Positions 55,582-63,901 are shown, counted from the stretch's first letter. The stretch is DNA of 64,000 nt from Blautia sp. BIOML-A1 (GCF_009883055.1 NZ_WWVR01000005.1:56203-120202); one strand, 5' to 3'. The notes: generated from the sequence alone by a model not told the origin. Translations and numbers: made by a program.

Positions 55582-55662
55582 TTGGTTACCCCCATTTCGC
55601 TCATGATGCATCCTGCAGGAGAAAGAAATTTCCGGCTTTCACCGTTTATACGCAGGAATATC

Positions 55663-55678
55663 GTTAGTTCTAACTAAC
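55663..55678. promoter_or_regulatory. Palindromic operator-like site, proximal
   Basis: GTTAGTT-CT-AACTAAC, arms of 7 bases, in the leader of the DUF3793-flavodoxin operon. Confidence 0.55.
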
Positions 55679-55692
55679 CCATGTTTTAAAAG

Positions 55693-55718
55693 TTACGCAT
55701 ATGTCTCCATATGCGTAA
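55693..55718 (-). terminator. Leader hairpin between the two operators (possible attenuator)
   Basis: Perfect 11-bp stem TTACGCATATG/CATATGCGTAA, loop of 4 bases, followed on the minus strand by CTTTTAAAA. It lies in the transcribed leader, so it may stop or stabilise the transcript. Confidence 0.5.
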
Positions 55719-55731
55719 TCTTTACTCCGTC

Positions 55732-55747
55732 GTTAGTATTAACTAAC
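55732..55747. promoter_or_regulatory. Palindromic operator-like site, just after the promoter
   Basis: GTTAGT-ATTA-ACTAAC, arms of 6 bases, starting 8 bases downstream of the -10 hexamer; placed where a repressor would block transcription. Confidence 0.55.
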
Positions 55748-55754
55748 TACTAGG

Positions 55755-55783
55755 ATAGTACTATATTTTTCCTGCACTGTCAA
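55755..55783 (-). promoter_or_regulatory. Promoter of the DUF3793-flavodoxin operon
   Basis: Minus strand TTGACA, 17 bases, TACTAT. Confidence 0.75.
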
Positions 55784-55806
55784 TAGTTTTTTGCGTTTAA
55801 CTTTTT

Positions 55807-57879
55807 TCAAATTACCGATTTCATGGAATCCATACCAATCAGTAAAGTAGATGTATTATGAAGAAGCGCAGAAGTCGTTGGCTGGATCACACCTGTCACA
55901 CCAAGTGCGATCAGTGTTCCGTTGATTCCCACAATGCGTCTGTAGTTTCTGTGTATCTTTGCCATCAGTCCGTTACTGATTTCTTTGAGGGTAACCATTA
56001 CAGAGAGATCGTCTGCCCCTATCGTGATATCTGCGATTTCTCTTGCAAGTTCTGCTCCGTCACTGATCGCAATGCCCACATCAGCAGCCGAAAGTGCAGG
56101 AGAATCATTGATTCCATCCCCGACCATAATCACTTTATGTCCATTCTTTCTGGCTTCCTCAATAAATCTTGCTTTATCTTCTGGAAGTACTTCAGAATAG
56201 TATTCATCAACACCAACCTTTGACGCGATAGCCCTGGCTGTGCGGTCACTGTCACCTGTCATCATGACAATCTGTTTAAATCCTGCTTCACGCAGTTTCC
56301 GGATCACACCAGGTGCCTCCGCACGAAGCGGATCCTCAATACAGATAACAGCCGCCAGTTCTCCTTCGATGCCAAGATACAGCTGTGAATATTCAGGTGG
56401 AAGCTCTGCAAATTTTTCTTCCATTCCATCCGGGATTTTGCATTTCTCATCTTCAAACACAAAATGATGGCTTCCGATAACAGCCTTTCTTCCATCTATC
56501 GTTGTAGAAATACCATGTGCCACAATATATTCTACCTTCGAATGCATTTCTTCATGAGTCAGACCTCGGTTTCTGGCCGCATCCATGACAGCCTTTGCCA
56601 TAGAATGCGGAAAATGCTCTTCCATGCAGGCAGCAAGACGAAGAAGATCATCTCCTGAATCTCCGTTAAAGGAGACAACATCTACAACTGTCGGCTGTGC
56701 CTTTGTCAGAGTTCCTGTCTTATCAAACACAATCGTATCCGCTTCTGCAACTGCTTCCAGGAATTTGCCTCCCTTGACGGTGATCTTGTGTGCGTTCGCT
56801 TCACGTATTGCCGCAAGAACAGAAATCGGCATTGCAAGCTTCAGTGCACAGGAGAAATCCACCATAAGAATGGATAATGCCCTGGTCACATTCCTGGTAA
56901 GCAGATATGTAAGTCCTGTTCCGGCAAGTGTGTATGGAACCAGGCTGTCTGCAAGATGTTCTGCTTTACTTTCCACTGCTGATTTCAGTTTCTCGGTTTC
57001 TTCGATCATTGTAACAATCTTTTCAAACTTGGTGGAACCTGTCGTTTCTTTGACGCAGATAGTAATCTCGCCTTCCTCGACAACTGTTCCTGCATATGCA
57101 TAACTCGATTCCCGTTTTGCAACCGGCATGGACTCTCCCGTAAGAGATGCCTGATTGACCATTCCCTCTCCGGCCGTGACAACGCCGTCAAATGGAATCA
57201 CTGTTCCCATACGGATCCTGACCTCGTCTCCCGGTCTGATACGATCTGAATTTACAAGCACTTCTCCTTCTTCTGTCACAAGCCATACTTTACTTACATT
57301 CAAAGACATACTTCTTGCAAGATCATCTACGGATTTCTTATGTGTCCAGTCTTCCAGGATTTCTCCAAATCCAAGCAGGAACATGACAGAAGATGCTGTT
57401 GCAAAATCACCGCGGAAAATGGATACTCCAATTGCTGTCGCATCAAGAACCGAAACTTCTATCTTTCGTCTGGCAAGTGTACGGACACCTTTCCAGATAT
57501 ATTTTACAGAACGTAGCGTAGTAAGCACTGTCCTTATCGGCATCGGAAGAAAAAGCTTCTTTCCATAATGGATCACAACATGATTTACCATTTTTTCCCA
57601 GTATTCACTGTTCATCTCCCGCCCGGAGTTCTGAAGATAGCTTTCCGGTGCCTCCGCATGACTGTAAGAAAACCTCTGCACAGCTTTCAGAATTTCTGTC
57701 TTGTCTCCATCATAACAGATCACGGCATCCTGATTGCGTTCTGCCACTTTTGCCGTGATCACGCCTTCAAGCCCTCTGAGAAAGTACTCCAGCTGATCTG
57801 CCTGACGGCAGGTCATTCTTTTTTGGCAGAGATGAATCCTCATCCTGCCTCTGATCTGATGTTCTATTTTGAATTTCAT
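55807..57879 (-). CDS. P1B-type heavy-metal ATPase with unusual metal motif
   Basis: 690 residues. An N-terminal HMA-like domain (about 1-80) lacks the usual CxxC. The actuator domain has SLTGESMPV, the phosphorylation site is FDKTGTLTKAQP, and the hinge is MVGDGINDSPAL. The metal-site helix reads VDFSCALKLAMP instead of the usual CPC. The C-terminal helix carries LHNTSTLLIGMDSM. The variant suggests a substrate other than Cu/Ag, perhaps Mn, Fe or Zn (inference). It follows a DUF6110 gene by 50 bases, close to a Fur-like regulator. Confidence 0.9.
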   Translation of the reverse strand: MKFKIEHQIRGRMRIHLCQKRMTCRQADQLEYFLRGLEGVITAKVAERNQDAVICYDGDKTEILKAVQRFSYSHAEAPESYLQNSGREMNSEYWEKMVNHVVIHYGKKLFLPMPIRTVLTTLRSVKYIWKGVRTLARRKIEVSVLDATAIGVSIFRGDFATASSVMFLLGFGEILEDWTHKKSVDDLARSMSLNVSKVWLVTEEGEVLVNSDRIRPGDEVRIRMGTVIPFDGVVTAGEGMVNQASLTGESMPVAKRESSYAYAGTVVEEGEITICVKETTGSTKFEKIVTMIEETEKLKSAVESKAEHLADSLVPYTLAGTGLTYLLTRNVTRALSILMVDFSCALKLAMPISVLAAIREANAHKITVKGGKFLEAVAEADTIVFDKTGTLTKAQPTVVDVVSFNGDSGDDLLRLAACMEEHFPHSMAKAVMDAARNRGLTHEEMHSKVEYIVAHGISTTIDGRKAVIGSHHFVFEDEKCKIPDGMEEKFAELPPEYSQLYLGIEGELAAVICIEDPLRAEAPGVIRKLREAGFKQIVMMTGDSDRTARAIASKVGVDEYYSEVLPEDKARFIEEARKNGHKVIMVGDGINDSPALSAADVGIAISDGAELAREIADITIGADDLSVMVTLKEISNGLMAKIHRNYRRIVGINGTLIALGVTGVIQPTTSALLHNTSTLLIGMDSMKSVI

Positions 57880-57929
57880 ATCATCTTTCCTCCCGCAATG
57901 ATCTTCATCACCACAGGTATTCCTGTTTT

Positions 57930-58265
57930 TTATTCTTCTGCTGTTTCTTCTGCTGTTTCTTCTGTTGTTTCTTCTGTTGTTTCTTCTGTCTCTTCTACGG
58001 TTTCTTCCTCTGCGGCATCCTCAAAGATTTCTTCTGCGGCAGCGCGGTCCTCATTGATCTGCTTAGCCTCAGCATAGATATCCTCTGCATTTTCCTGAAC
58101 CTTGGATACTGTCTTCATGACACAGTCCTTTGCACGAAGAACTGCTGCTGTACAATTCGTATAAAGTTTCTTTGCATCTTTACTGGAAAGCACTTTAATA
58201 CCCGCTGTTCCAAATACCACTCCTGCTGCAAAAAGTCCGCTGTGTTTTGTGTTAAGTTTGATCAT
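57930..58265 (-). CDS. DUF6110-like small protein with acidic repeat tail
   Basis: 111 residues from the ATG at 58265 (MIKLNTKHSGLF; SD AGGAGG); the longer reading lacks a site. A short hydrophobic segment (LFAAGVVFGTAGIKVL) and a helix (AKKLYTNCTAAVLRAKDCVM) match what I recall of DUF6110 proteins beside metal ATPases. The last 30 residues are repeats of EETTEETAEE, encoded by TTCTTCTGT-type tandem repeats on the plus strand, and could bind cations. It is likely a partner of the ATPase downstream. Confidence 0.75.
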   Translation of the reverse strand: MIKLNTKHSGLFAAGVVFGTAGIKVLSSKDAKKLYTNCTAAVLRAKDCVMKTVSKVQENAEDIYAEAKQINEDRAAAEEIFEDAAEEETVEETEETTEETTEETAEETAEE

Positions 58266-58423
58266 TATCTTAAACCTCCTGTAAGTTATTTTTTGTTTCA
58301 ATCATTTGCTGCATCTGCCAGAACATTGAAATCCGCTTCCATATTTTGACATTAATGACATTATATTCTTCCTTCTTCAAAAGTCCAGAACAATTTACTT
58401 CCCTGAGAAATTTTCTCATTAAT

Positions 58424-58447
58424 GTGTAAAAATATAAGCTTTTACAC
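58424..58447 (-). terminator. Hairpin between the Fur-like gene and DUF6110
   Basis: Perfect GTGTAAAA/TTTTACAC stem with an 8-base loop, 31 bases after the regulator stop. No strong T-run; it could also be an operator. Confidence 0.4.
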
Positions 58448-58478
58448 TGTATCCTTTCAAAATTTCTGTGAAGAGCGG

Positions 58479-58970
58479 TTACTCACCACGCTCCACAGAA
58501 ATGCTCCTTACCCGTCTGTTATTCAGGTAACCGCAGGATTCCATTCCTCTTTCAATCACCTGGCGCAGCTTCTCTCCATCCAGACGAACGTTGGTATGAT
58601 CATCCAGTCTGATACTGCAGATATTTACCATAGTTTCTTCATCGCAGATGCGATAGGCACGTTTTCTCTTAAGTGCTCCCATCTCCTCCAGAAGATTGAT
58701 CATCCGGTAAATTGTAGCCATTCCAATATTTGGATCTTTCCTGGCTGCCAGAAAATAAATCTCCTTACAACAGGTACATTCTTCCTGTAAAATGATGTCC
58801 AATATGATTTTTCTCTGCTTTGTAATTCTGCAGCCGGCCTGACGAAGTTTGTTCATAATCGCACTTCTCTGCATATTACTCCGCTGGTATTGCTGATCAC
58901 GGCAGGAATTCCTATCAGAATCCAATGTATCATTAAATATGGTCTCTCTCAGTGCTTCCATTGTGTTCAC
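58479..58970 (-). CDS. Divergent Fur-family regulator lacking the usual metal ligands
   Basis: 163 residues. An N-terminal extension of about 35 residues precedes a Fur-type winged helix (GCRITKQRKIILDIILQE, PNIGMATIYRMINLLEEMGA). In Fur the region after this has His-rich metal sites and CxxC zinc pairs. Here the dimerisation part is short (VNICSIRLDDHTNVRLDGEK) without HHHDH or CxxC, while an extra cluster ECTCCKEIY sits before the recognition helix. It probably represses metal or stress genes, perhaps sensing through the cysteines (inference). Its promoter overlaps GTTAG/CTAAC half-sites, consistent with autoregulation. Confidence 0.85.
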   Translation of the reverse strand: MNTMEALRETIFNDTLDSDRNSCRDQQYQRSNMQRSAIMNKLRQAGCRITKQRKIILDIILQEECTCCKEIYFLAARKDPNIGMATIYRMINLLEEMGALKRKRAYRICDEETMVNICSIRLDDHTNVRLDGEKLRQVIERGMESCGYLNNRRVRSISVERGE

Positions 58971-59008
58971 TCCCGTCCGTTCAGTTAGTTTATTGAAACT
59001 ATTGTAAG

Positions 59009-59036
59009 TTTATACCATCTAACCCATTTCTGTCAA
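59009..59036 (-). promoter_or_regulatory. Promoter of the Fur-like regulator gene
   Basis: Minus strand TTGACA, 16 bases, TATAAA. GTTAG half-sites lie just before the -35 and in the spacer, and CTAAC lies downstream. Confidence 0.65.
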
Positions 59037-59090
59037 GACTAACCTTTCAGACTCTTTATATTTTTATTTCAGAAAAAACTGCTGTTTTCC

Positions 59091-59120
59091 TTGACAAGCA
59101 GAATGCTTATTGCATATAAT
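59091..59120 (+). promoter_or_regulatory. Promoter of tmRNA
   Basis: TTGACA, 18 bases, TATAAT, about 80 bases before the mature 5' end; a short precursor leader is expected. Confidence 0.75.
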
Positions 59121-59200
59121 AAAGAACAGTTAAAACAAAGCATCGTCTGTTTACCAGTATTTTTCAGAAGATTCTTACAGATCTTATGACCAAACGTTTG

Positions 59201-59546
59201 GGGCTTGTACTGGTTTCGACGGGGGCTTCGAAGTTGAGGCAGCCATCCGCAGACTCCTGAACTGCGTATCAATCGGGAAACTAAATATAAACGCAGACGA
59301 ACAGTACGCGTTAGCAGCCTAAGCGCTGCTCATCAGCCCTGATGCACTCACACATCAGGAATCTGGTGTCGACTATGTGAGAAACCTTGTCGGGTAAGCT
59401 TTGCCCCGGCAGATGTATCATGAAGCTACTAAAGCAGTAAGCCTGTCGGTGGGCGTACTGCCAAGGGAATGTTAAATCAGCGACTGTGATGGGAGATACC
59501 GCAAGGGACAGGCTTTCGGACAGGGGTTCGATTCCCCTCAGGTCCA
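59201..59546 (+). ncRNA. ssrA: Transfer-messenger RNA
   Basis: The conserved 5' part GTACTGGTTTCGACGGGGGC follows an acceptor strand GGGCTTG that pairs with CAGGTCC at the 3' end, next to the T arm (CAGGGGTTCGATTCCCCT). The tag reading frame ends NADEQYALAA-stop (TAA at about 59322-59324); the exact resume codon is not certain. CCA is not encoded. About 346 bases. It rescues stalled ribosomes and marks the product for proteolysis. Confidence 0.95.
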
Positions 59547-59563
59547 TTTATGGAACATCTTAA

Positions 59564-59608
59564 AAGGGCTCACAGATAATCATTTCATCTGATCATCTGT
59601 GAGCCCTT
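59564..59608. terminator. Terminator between tmRNA and the riboswitch region
   Basis: Perfect 14-bp stem AAGGGCTCACAGAT/ATCTGTGAGCCCTT. On the minus strand TTTT follows; it can end the tmRNA transcript on one side and the riboswitch transcript on the other. Confidence 0.75.
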
Positions 59609-59715
59609 AACCTATGTATAATCGTCATTTATTTGTGAATTGTCTGTAACTGTTTATAGTCGTTTCATTACTGATTGTTTATCTTTTGCTTGATTTTAAA
59701 AGATCTATAATTATC

Positions 59716-59800
59716 CTGTAGTTGCAACTGGCTGTCATACATTGTTTTTTGCTTAGACCCTATAGTTTTGCGTCACCGGATTTCCCCGGCTATGCCTTTT
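59716..59800 (-). promoter_or_regulatory. Cyclic-di-GMP-I (GEMM) riboswitch aptamer without a downstream gene
   Basis: Minus strand reads AAAGGCATAGCC, a hairpin with GGGGAAATCC, then GTGACGCAAAACTATAGGG, TCTAAG and, after a short loop, ATGACAGCCAGTTGC. The order GGCA-hairpin-GACGCAAA-GGGTCTAA-CAGCCAGTTGC is the GEMM-I pattern seen in clostridia. The next minus-strand features are only the terminator at 59564-59608 and the antisense side of tmRNA. The aptamer begins 53 bases after the stop of the 105-residue gene. The 59551-59853 stretch has no other gene. Confidence 0.8.
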
Positions 59801-59853
59801 GAAATATAAAATAAATATACTCTTTTATTGCATAAAGGATATTGTTTTATTAA

Positions 59854-60171
59854 TTATTCCACATTCATGCTCAGTGTCTCCTGACTATTCAGGGCACCTA
59901 TGTTTTTGAGAAGTGAAATCGCATCTCCCATACCTTTAATATAAGAAAGATCTGCATATCTTTCACTCTTTGATTCCATGCAGGCAATATAGTCATCTAT
60001 CACCCTTCGAAACATATATGGAATCTTCATACTGGCGTATCTTTCTTCCAGTTCCTTAAGATCCTCTATATCCTGCCGGATATATTCATCAGATTCAATT
60101 ATCTTTTCTCTCCTTTCTCCCAGCATTTTTTCGATGTAATTTACAATTACAACTTCTGTCTTTTTTTCCAA
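59854..60171 (-). CDS. Hypothetical protein (105 aa), helical, upstream of the c-di-GMP riboswitch
   Basis: TTG start eight bases after GGAGG; an ATG nine bases before it is out of frame. The sequence is helical and charged (EKMLGERREKIIESDEYIRQ) with a conserved-looking core RRVIDDYIACMESKSERYAD-LSYIKGMGDAI. I do not recognise the family and give no function. It has its own promoter, and the riboswitch lies in what would be its 3' untranslated region. Confidence 0.75.
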   Translation of the reverse strand: MEKKTEVVIVNYIEKMLGERREKIIESDEYIRQDIEDLKELEERYASMKIPYMFRRVIDDYIACMESKSERYADLSYIKGMGDAISLLKNIGALNSQETLSMNVE

Positions 60172-60213
60172 TTTTCCATCCTCCGTTTGTGCAATACTAT
60201 AGGTTTCATATTT

Positions 60214-60242
60214 ATTCTAAGAAGAATCTCCTCTTTCGTCAA
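60214..60242 (-). promoter_or_regulatory. Promoter of the 105-residue protein gene
   Basis: Minus strand TTGACG, 17 bases, TAGAAT. Confidence 0.6.
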
Positions 60243-60438
60243 CCACATTCGTCAGACAATTAATGAAAAAATTCGACAGATTTTTTGGCATTTTGTTTCA
60301 CTTTCCCCATTGTTTCTGCGGCTTTTTCGGCACTTTTTTCATCAATTATTTTTTTTTAAAAAAGAAGTTTTCTTTACCCAAAAATTTCTTTACTTTTAAA
60401 AGGTTTTCTAATAATATTGTATGTATGTGCATATTAAC

Positions 60439-60458
60439 AGATGCATATTTATGCATCT
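60439..60458 (+). promoter_or_regulatory. Leader hairpin of putP
   Basis: AGATGCAT-ATTT-ATGCATCT, perfect 8-bp stem, 24 bases before the start codon. The 60243-60438 stretch is AT-rich with a TTTACT/TAATAT promoter-like pair near 60380-60410 and nothing else I can name. Confidence 0.45.
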
Positions 60459-60482
60459 TAACTTCAGAAGGGAGAGGAACTT

Positions 60483-62021
60483 ATGACAACAGCACACATC
60501 TGTATCATGCTTGCAATCATTGTCTATCTTGGTGCAATGCTCTTTGTCGGATATCTGTGTTCCAAAAAAAACAACGATACTTCAGATTTCTATCTGGGTG
60601 GTCGAAAACTTGGGCCGCTGGTAACTGCAATGAGTGCAGAAGCCTCTGACATGAGCAGCTGGCTCTTAATGGGTCTTCCCGGTCTCGCATATCTTTCCGG
60701 CATCGCAGACGCCGGCTGGACCGCAATCGGACTCGCAATCGGTACATACCTTAACTGGAAAATCGTGGCAAAAAAAATTCGCCTCTATACACATGTGGCA
60801 GGAAACTCTATCACTTTACCATCCTTTTTCAGCAATCGTTTCAGAGACGAGCGCAGGATTCTGCAGTCGATCGGAGCTATTTTTATAGTGATCTTCTTTA
60901 TTCCATACACAGCCTCTGGTTTTGCTGCATGCGGAAAGCTTTTTGCAAGTTTATTCGGAGTAAATTATCTTACTGCCATGATCATCAGCGCAGTGATCAT
61001 TGTAGCATATACTACTCTCGGAGGATTCCTTGCAGCGTCCACTACGGACTTTATCCAGAGCATTATCATGTCCATTGCTCTGATCATTGTTTTCTGTTTC
61101 GGTATCTCTGTGGCAGGTGGTCCTGACGCAGTCATCAGCCACGCAAAATCTCTGCCGGGCTATCTTACCATGATGACCACTTACAACCCTGAAACAGGCA
61201 CAGAAGCAGCTTATCCGCTCATCAACATCGTTTCCATGCTGGCATGGGGACTGGGCTATTTTGGTATGCCCCATATTCTCCTTCGCTTTATGGCAATCGA
61301 AGATGAAAAGAAGCTTTCTCTGTCCAGAAGAGTCGCAACTACCTGGGTTGTGATTTCCCTCGCTGTTGCTGTTCTGATCGGTGTGATCGGTCTCGGTATG
61401 ACAGAGGCAGGAAGTCTTGAGATGCTTCAGGGTTCTAACTCTGAGACTATTATCGTCAAAATCGCCGATCTTTTAAGTACTTACGGTGTTCTTCCGGCAC
61501 TGCTCGGCGGTACGATCCTTGCAGGAATTCTGGCATCCACAATGTCCACAGCAGACTCCCAGCTTCTGGCTGCTTCTTCTGCTGTTTCTTCTGACCTCCT
61601 TGGCAGTATCCTGAAGAAGAAAAAAAGACAGGAAACGATGCTGACAGACCGTGTTACCCTGCTTCTGATCGCAGTGATCGCAGTCATCATTGCCCGTAAT
61701 CCGGACAGTTCTGTGTTTAATATCGTGTCCTTTGCCTGGGCTGGTTTTGGCGCTGTCTTCGGACCGGTCGTACTTTTCGCACTGTTCTGGCGCCGCACCA
61801 ACTGGCAGGGAGCACTCGCAGGTATGGTTTCCGGCGGTGTTATGGTGTTCGTATGGAAATATCTGGTTCGTCCAAATGTTTCCTTCCTTAATTTCTATGA
61901 ACTCCTTCCGGCCTTCCTTATCTCCAGTGTGATGATCATCCTTGTAAGCATTATTACCAGAGCTCCATCCACAGAGATTACAGATGAATTTGATCTGGTC
62001 CGGAAAAAAATGGCTGAATAA
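60483..62021 (+). CDS. putP: Sodium/proline symporter
   Basis: 512 residues with about 13 membrane segments, SSS family. The N-terminus (DFYLGGRKLGPLVTAMSAEA-SDMSSWLLMGLPGLAY) holds the sodium-site Asp and Ser-Ser typical of PutP. Sodium-site residues recur in STMSTADSQLLAASSAVSSD, and the GFLAASTTDFIQSI region is typical. It imports proline with Na+. SD GAAGGGAG before ATG. It is monocistronic with a large terminator. Confidence 0.94.
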   Translation: MTTAHICIMLAIIVYLGAMLFVGYLCSKKNNDTSDFYLGGRKLGPLVTAMSAEASDMSSWLLMGLPGLAYLSGIADAGWTAIGLAIGTYLNWKIVAKKIRLYTHVAGNSITLPSFFSNRFRDERRILQSIGAIFIVIFFIPYTASGFAACGKLFASLFGVNYLTAMIISAVIIVAYTTLGGFLAASTTDFIQSIIMSIALIIVFCFGISVAGGPDAVISHAKSLPGYLTMMTTYNPETGTEAAYPLINIVSMLAWGLGYFGMPHILLRFMAIEDEKKLSLSRRVATTWVVISLAVAVLIGVIGLGMTEAGSLEMLQGSNSETIIVKIADLLSTYGVLPALLGGTILAGILASTMSTADSQLLAASSAVSSDLLGSILKKKKRQETMLTDRVTLLLIAVIAVIIARNPDSSVFNIVSFAWAGFGAVFGPVVLFALFWRRTNWQGALAGMVSGGVMVFVWKYLVRPNVSFLNFYELLPAFLISSVMIILVSIITRAPSTEITDEFDLVRKKMAE

Positions 62022-62095
62022 GCTTCCGGCATTTGTTTAACGACAAAAAAGGAGCTGTCGGTAAATAACGTTTTTTAGAGCTGACAGCACCAAAC

Positions 62096-62158
62096 AAAAA
62101 TATCCTGGCAGTTACAGAGCTTTCTGGCTCTGCAACTTGTTCAGGATATTTTTATTTT
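62096..62158 (+). terminator. Terminator after putP
   Basis: AAAATATCCTG/CAGGATATTTT outer stem with an inner AGAGC/GCTCT hairpin, followed by TTTTATTTT. A second A/T-rich hairpin (CAAAAAATCC/GGATTTTTTC) follows at 62185-62210; the rest up to the insertion sequence has no gene. Confidence 0.85.
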
Positions 62159-62388
62159 GATAAATACTTTCTGTTTTTGGCCGCAAAAAATCCTTGTTTG
62201 GATTTTTTCAGCCGCATTTTTTTCTAGGCAGTTTTTCCTTCAAATTTTCTCAGTTTTTCGTATAAAAAACGATGATATTTAAGTTAGCAACCACCAGTTC
62301 AACTCAACATCATAAACTTAAGGAAAAAATGGAAAGGAATCTGTTCGCAGGTTCCTTTCATTGTGTTAAAATATAGGCAGGGGTGTAT

Positions 62389-63720
62389 ATGATTAAATCT
62401 TATAAAACAAGATTTCAAAAGTTTTCTGCATTATTATCTGATCCGGAAATTGCAAAATATGCGAGACAGAATGGAAACCATGCTTTTTCGAGAAAGCGAA
62501 AAATGCCCCTAAAAGACATGTTGCTATGCTGTCTTTCAAAAAAGGGGCTTACCACGACATTTGAACTTAGAAACTATTTCAAAGAAAAAGGAGACTTGTC
62601 TATGCAGTTATCTGTCCAGGGATATCTACAACAGAGAAAACGTCTAAATCCGGAAATTTTTCCCTATCTGAACCGTAAATATCTTATGGATTTTTATCGT
62701 TCTGACGAACCCAGACTGTGGAAAGGATATTTGTTAATCGCGATTGACGGGAGCAAGGCGGAAGTTCCAAACTCAAAGGATAACAGGGAAGCATTTGGAA
62801 ACAGCGGCAACCAGCATTCCGGGAAAGGGCAGGTACGGGCACTGGTAAGCGGAATGTATGATGTTTTGAATCATTTTTACCTGGATATTGAAATTGAACA
62901 TATTTGCATCAGTGAAAACGAACTGGCAAAAAGAAACTTAAAACAATTAAAAAAATTTGGAATCAGGAAGCCGGTTGTCGCAGTTTTTGACCGCGGTTAT
63001 CCTTCCTTAGAGTTTATTGACTTTCTGGAAACGGAAGGGATTCATTATCTGATCCGTCTTTCATCCAACGATTATATGGCAGAACGTAAACGGATGCAGT
63101 CGGCAGATGAAAAAGTCATTTTAAAACATTCATCTGCACGCCTACAAAAAATACGAAAAAAACATCCGGAACGATATGAACAGATGCAAAAGAAAGGGAG
63201 CACGCTGGTAAGAATATCAAAATCGACTCTTCCCTCCGGGAATGAACTTGCGCTGATGACAGATCTTCCGGATACAATTACCGCAGAAGAATTAGCGGAT
63301 TTATATTACCAAAGATGGGAAATTGAGAAGAAATACAATACTCTAAAAAACAAAATGAAATTTGAAAGTGTAACAGGGAAAGCCACAGTATATGTGCACC
63401 AGGATTTTTGGGCGCAGGTTTTAGTATATAACATGGTTCAGGACATTCGGAACAGTGCGGACGAAGAGGCCGCAGCAGCAGGACGGGAAAACAGGAATAA
63501 ATATCCCATGCATACCAATGAAAATGTAGCCATCGGTCTTTTCAAAGAGACTATGCTAAAAATCCTTTTGGAACCGGAGGAAAAGAAGCGGATCAAAAAA
63601 CTTGGAGAACTACAGGAAGAAATGGAGCGCTATGTACTTCCCATAAGGGAACTACCTGGAAAAGAGCGTAGAAAAAACATCTCAAATAAATATAAAAACA
63701 ATCAAAAGAGTAGCTTTTAA
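62389..63720 (+). CDS. IS4-family DDE transposase
   Basis: 443 residues from the ATG at 62389 (AGGGG five bases upstream; a GTG six bases earlier is possible). The first catalytic Asp is in YLLIAIDGSKAEVP, the second in VAVFDRGYPSLEF, and the Glu lies in the IS4 signature YYQRWEIEKKYNTLK, which fits Y-x2-R-x3-E-x6-K exactly. No frameshift; the gene looks intact. Confidence 0.94.
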   Translation: MIKSYKTRFQKFSALLSDPEIAKYARQNGNHAFSRKRKMPLKDMLLCCLSKKGLTTTFELRNYFKEKGDLSMQLSVQGYLQQRKRLNPEIFPYLNRKYLMDFYRSDEPRLWKGYLLIAIDGSKAEVPNSKDNREAFGNSGNQHSGKGQVRALVSGMYDVLNHFYLDIEIEHICISENELAKRNLKQLKKFGIRKPVVAVFDRGYPSLEFIDFLETEGIHYLIRLSSNDYMAERKRMQSADEKVILKHSSARLQKIRKKHPERYEQMQKKGSTLVRISKSTLPSGNELALMTDLPDTITAEELADLYYQRWEIEKKYNTLKNKMKFESVTGKATVYVHQDFWAQVLVYNMVQDIRNSADEEAAAAGRENRNKYPMHTNENVAIGLFKETMLKILLEPEEKKRIKKLGELQEEMERYVLPIRELPGKERRKNISNKYKNNQKSSF

Positions 63721-63763
63721 AATGCCCATTCTCCGTTTAAAGGGAGATTATGGGCATTTTAAG
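63719..63763 (+). terminator. Terminator of the transposase gene
   Basis: AAAATGCCCAT-CTCC hairpin closed by GGGAG and ATGGGCATTTT; starts at the stop codon. Confidence 0.85.
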
Positions 63764-63901
63764 TTGTTAAAGTATACAGAAGGAGCTCTGTGAAGATTTC
63801 TCTTCGTTTTAATCTGCCCTTTTGAAATGAGTTTTTAGCAGGATAATATAAATGTGTAATATCTAATCTTAAGTTTATGATGTTGAGTTCAACTGGTGGT
63901 T

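Larger units (their letters stand above)
62289..63901. mobile_element. IS4-family insertion sequence, about 1.6 kb
   Basis: Bounded by 34-base terminal inverted repeats (62289-62322 and 63868-63901) with one mismatch; each begins AACCACCAGTT and ends AACTTAAG. It contains one transposase gene and its terminator. No target-site duplication is evident: the left flank ends GTTAGC, the right flank begins TATCCC. Confidence 0.88.

Noticed and set aside
57940..58020. Tandem TTCTTCTGT-type repeats as a CRISPR or microsatellite locus
   Set aside because: They encode the Glu/Thr-rich tail of the DUF6110-like protein in frame and have no spacer structure.
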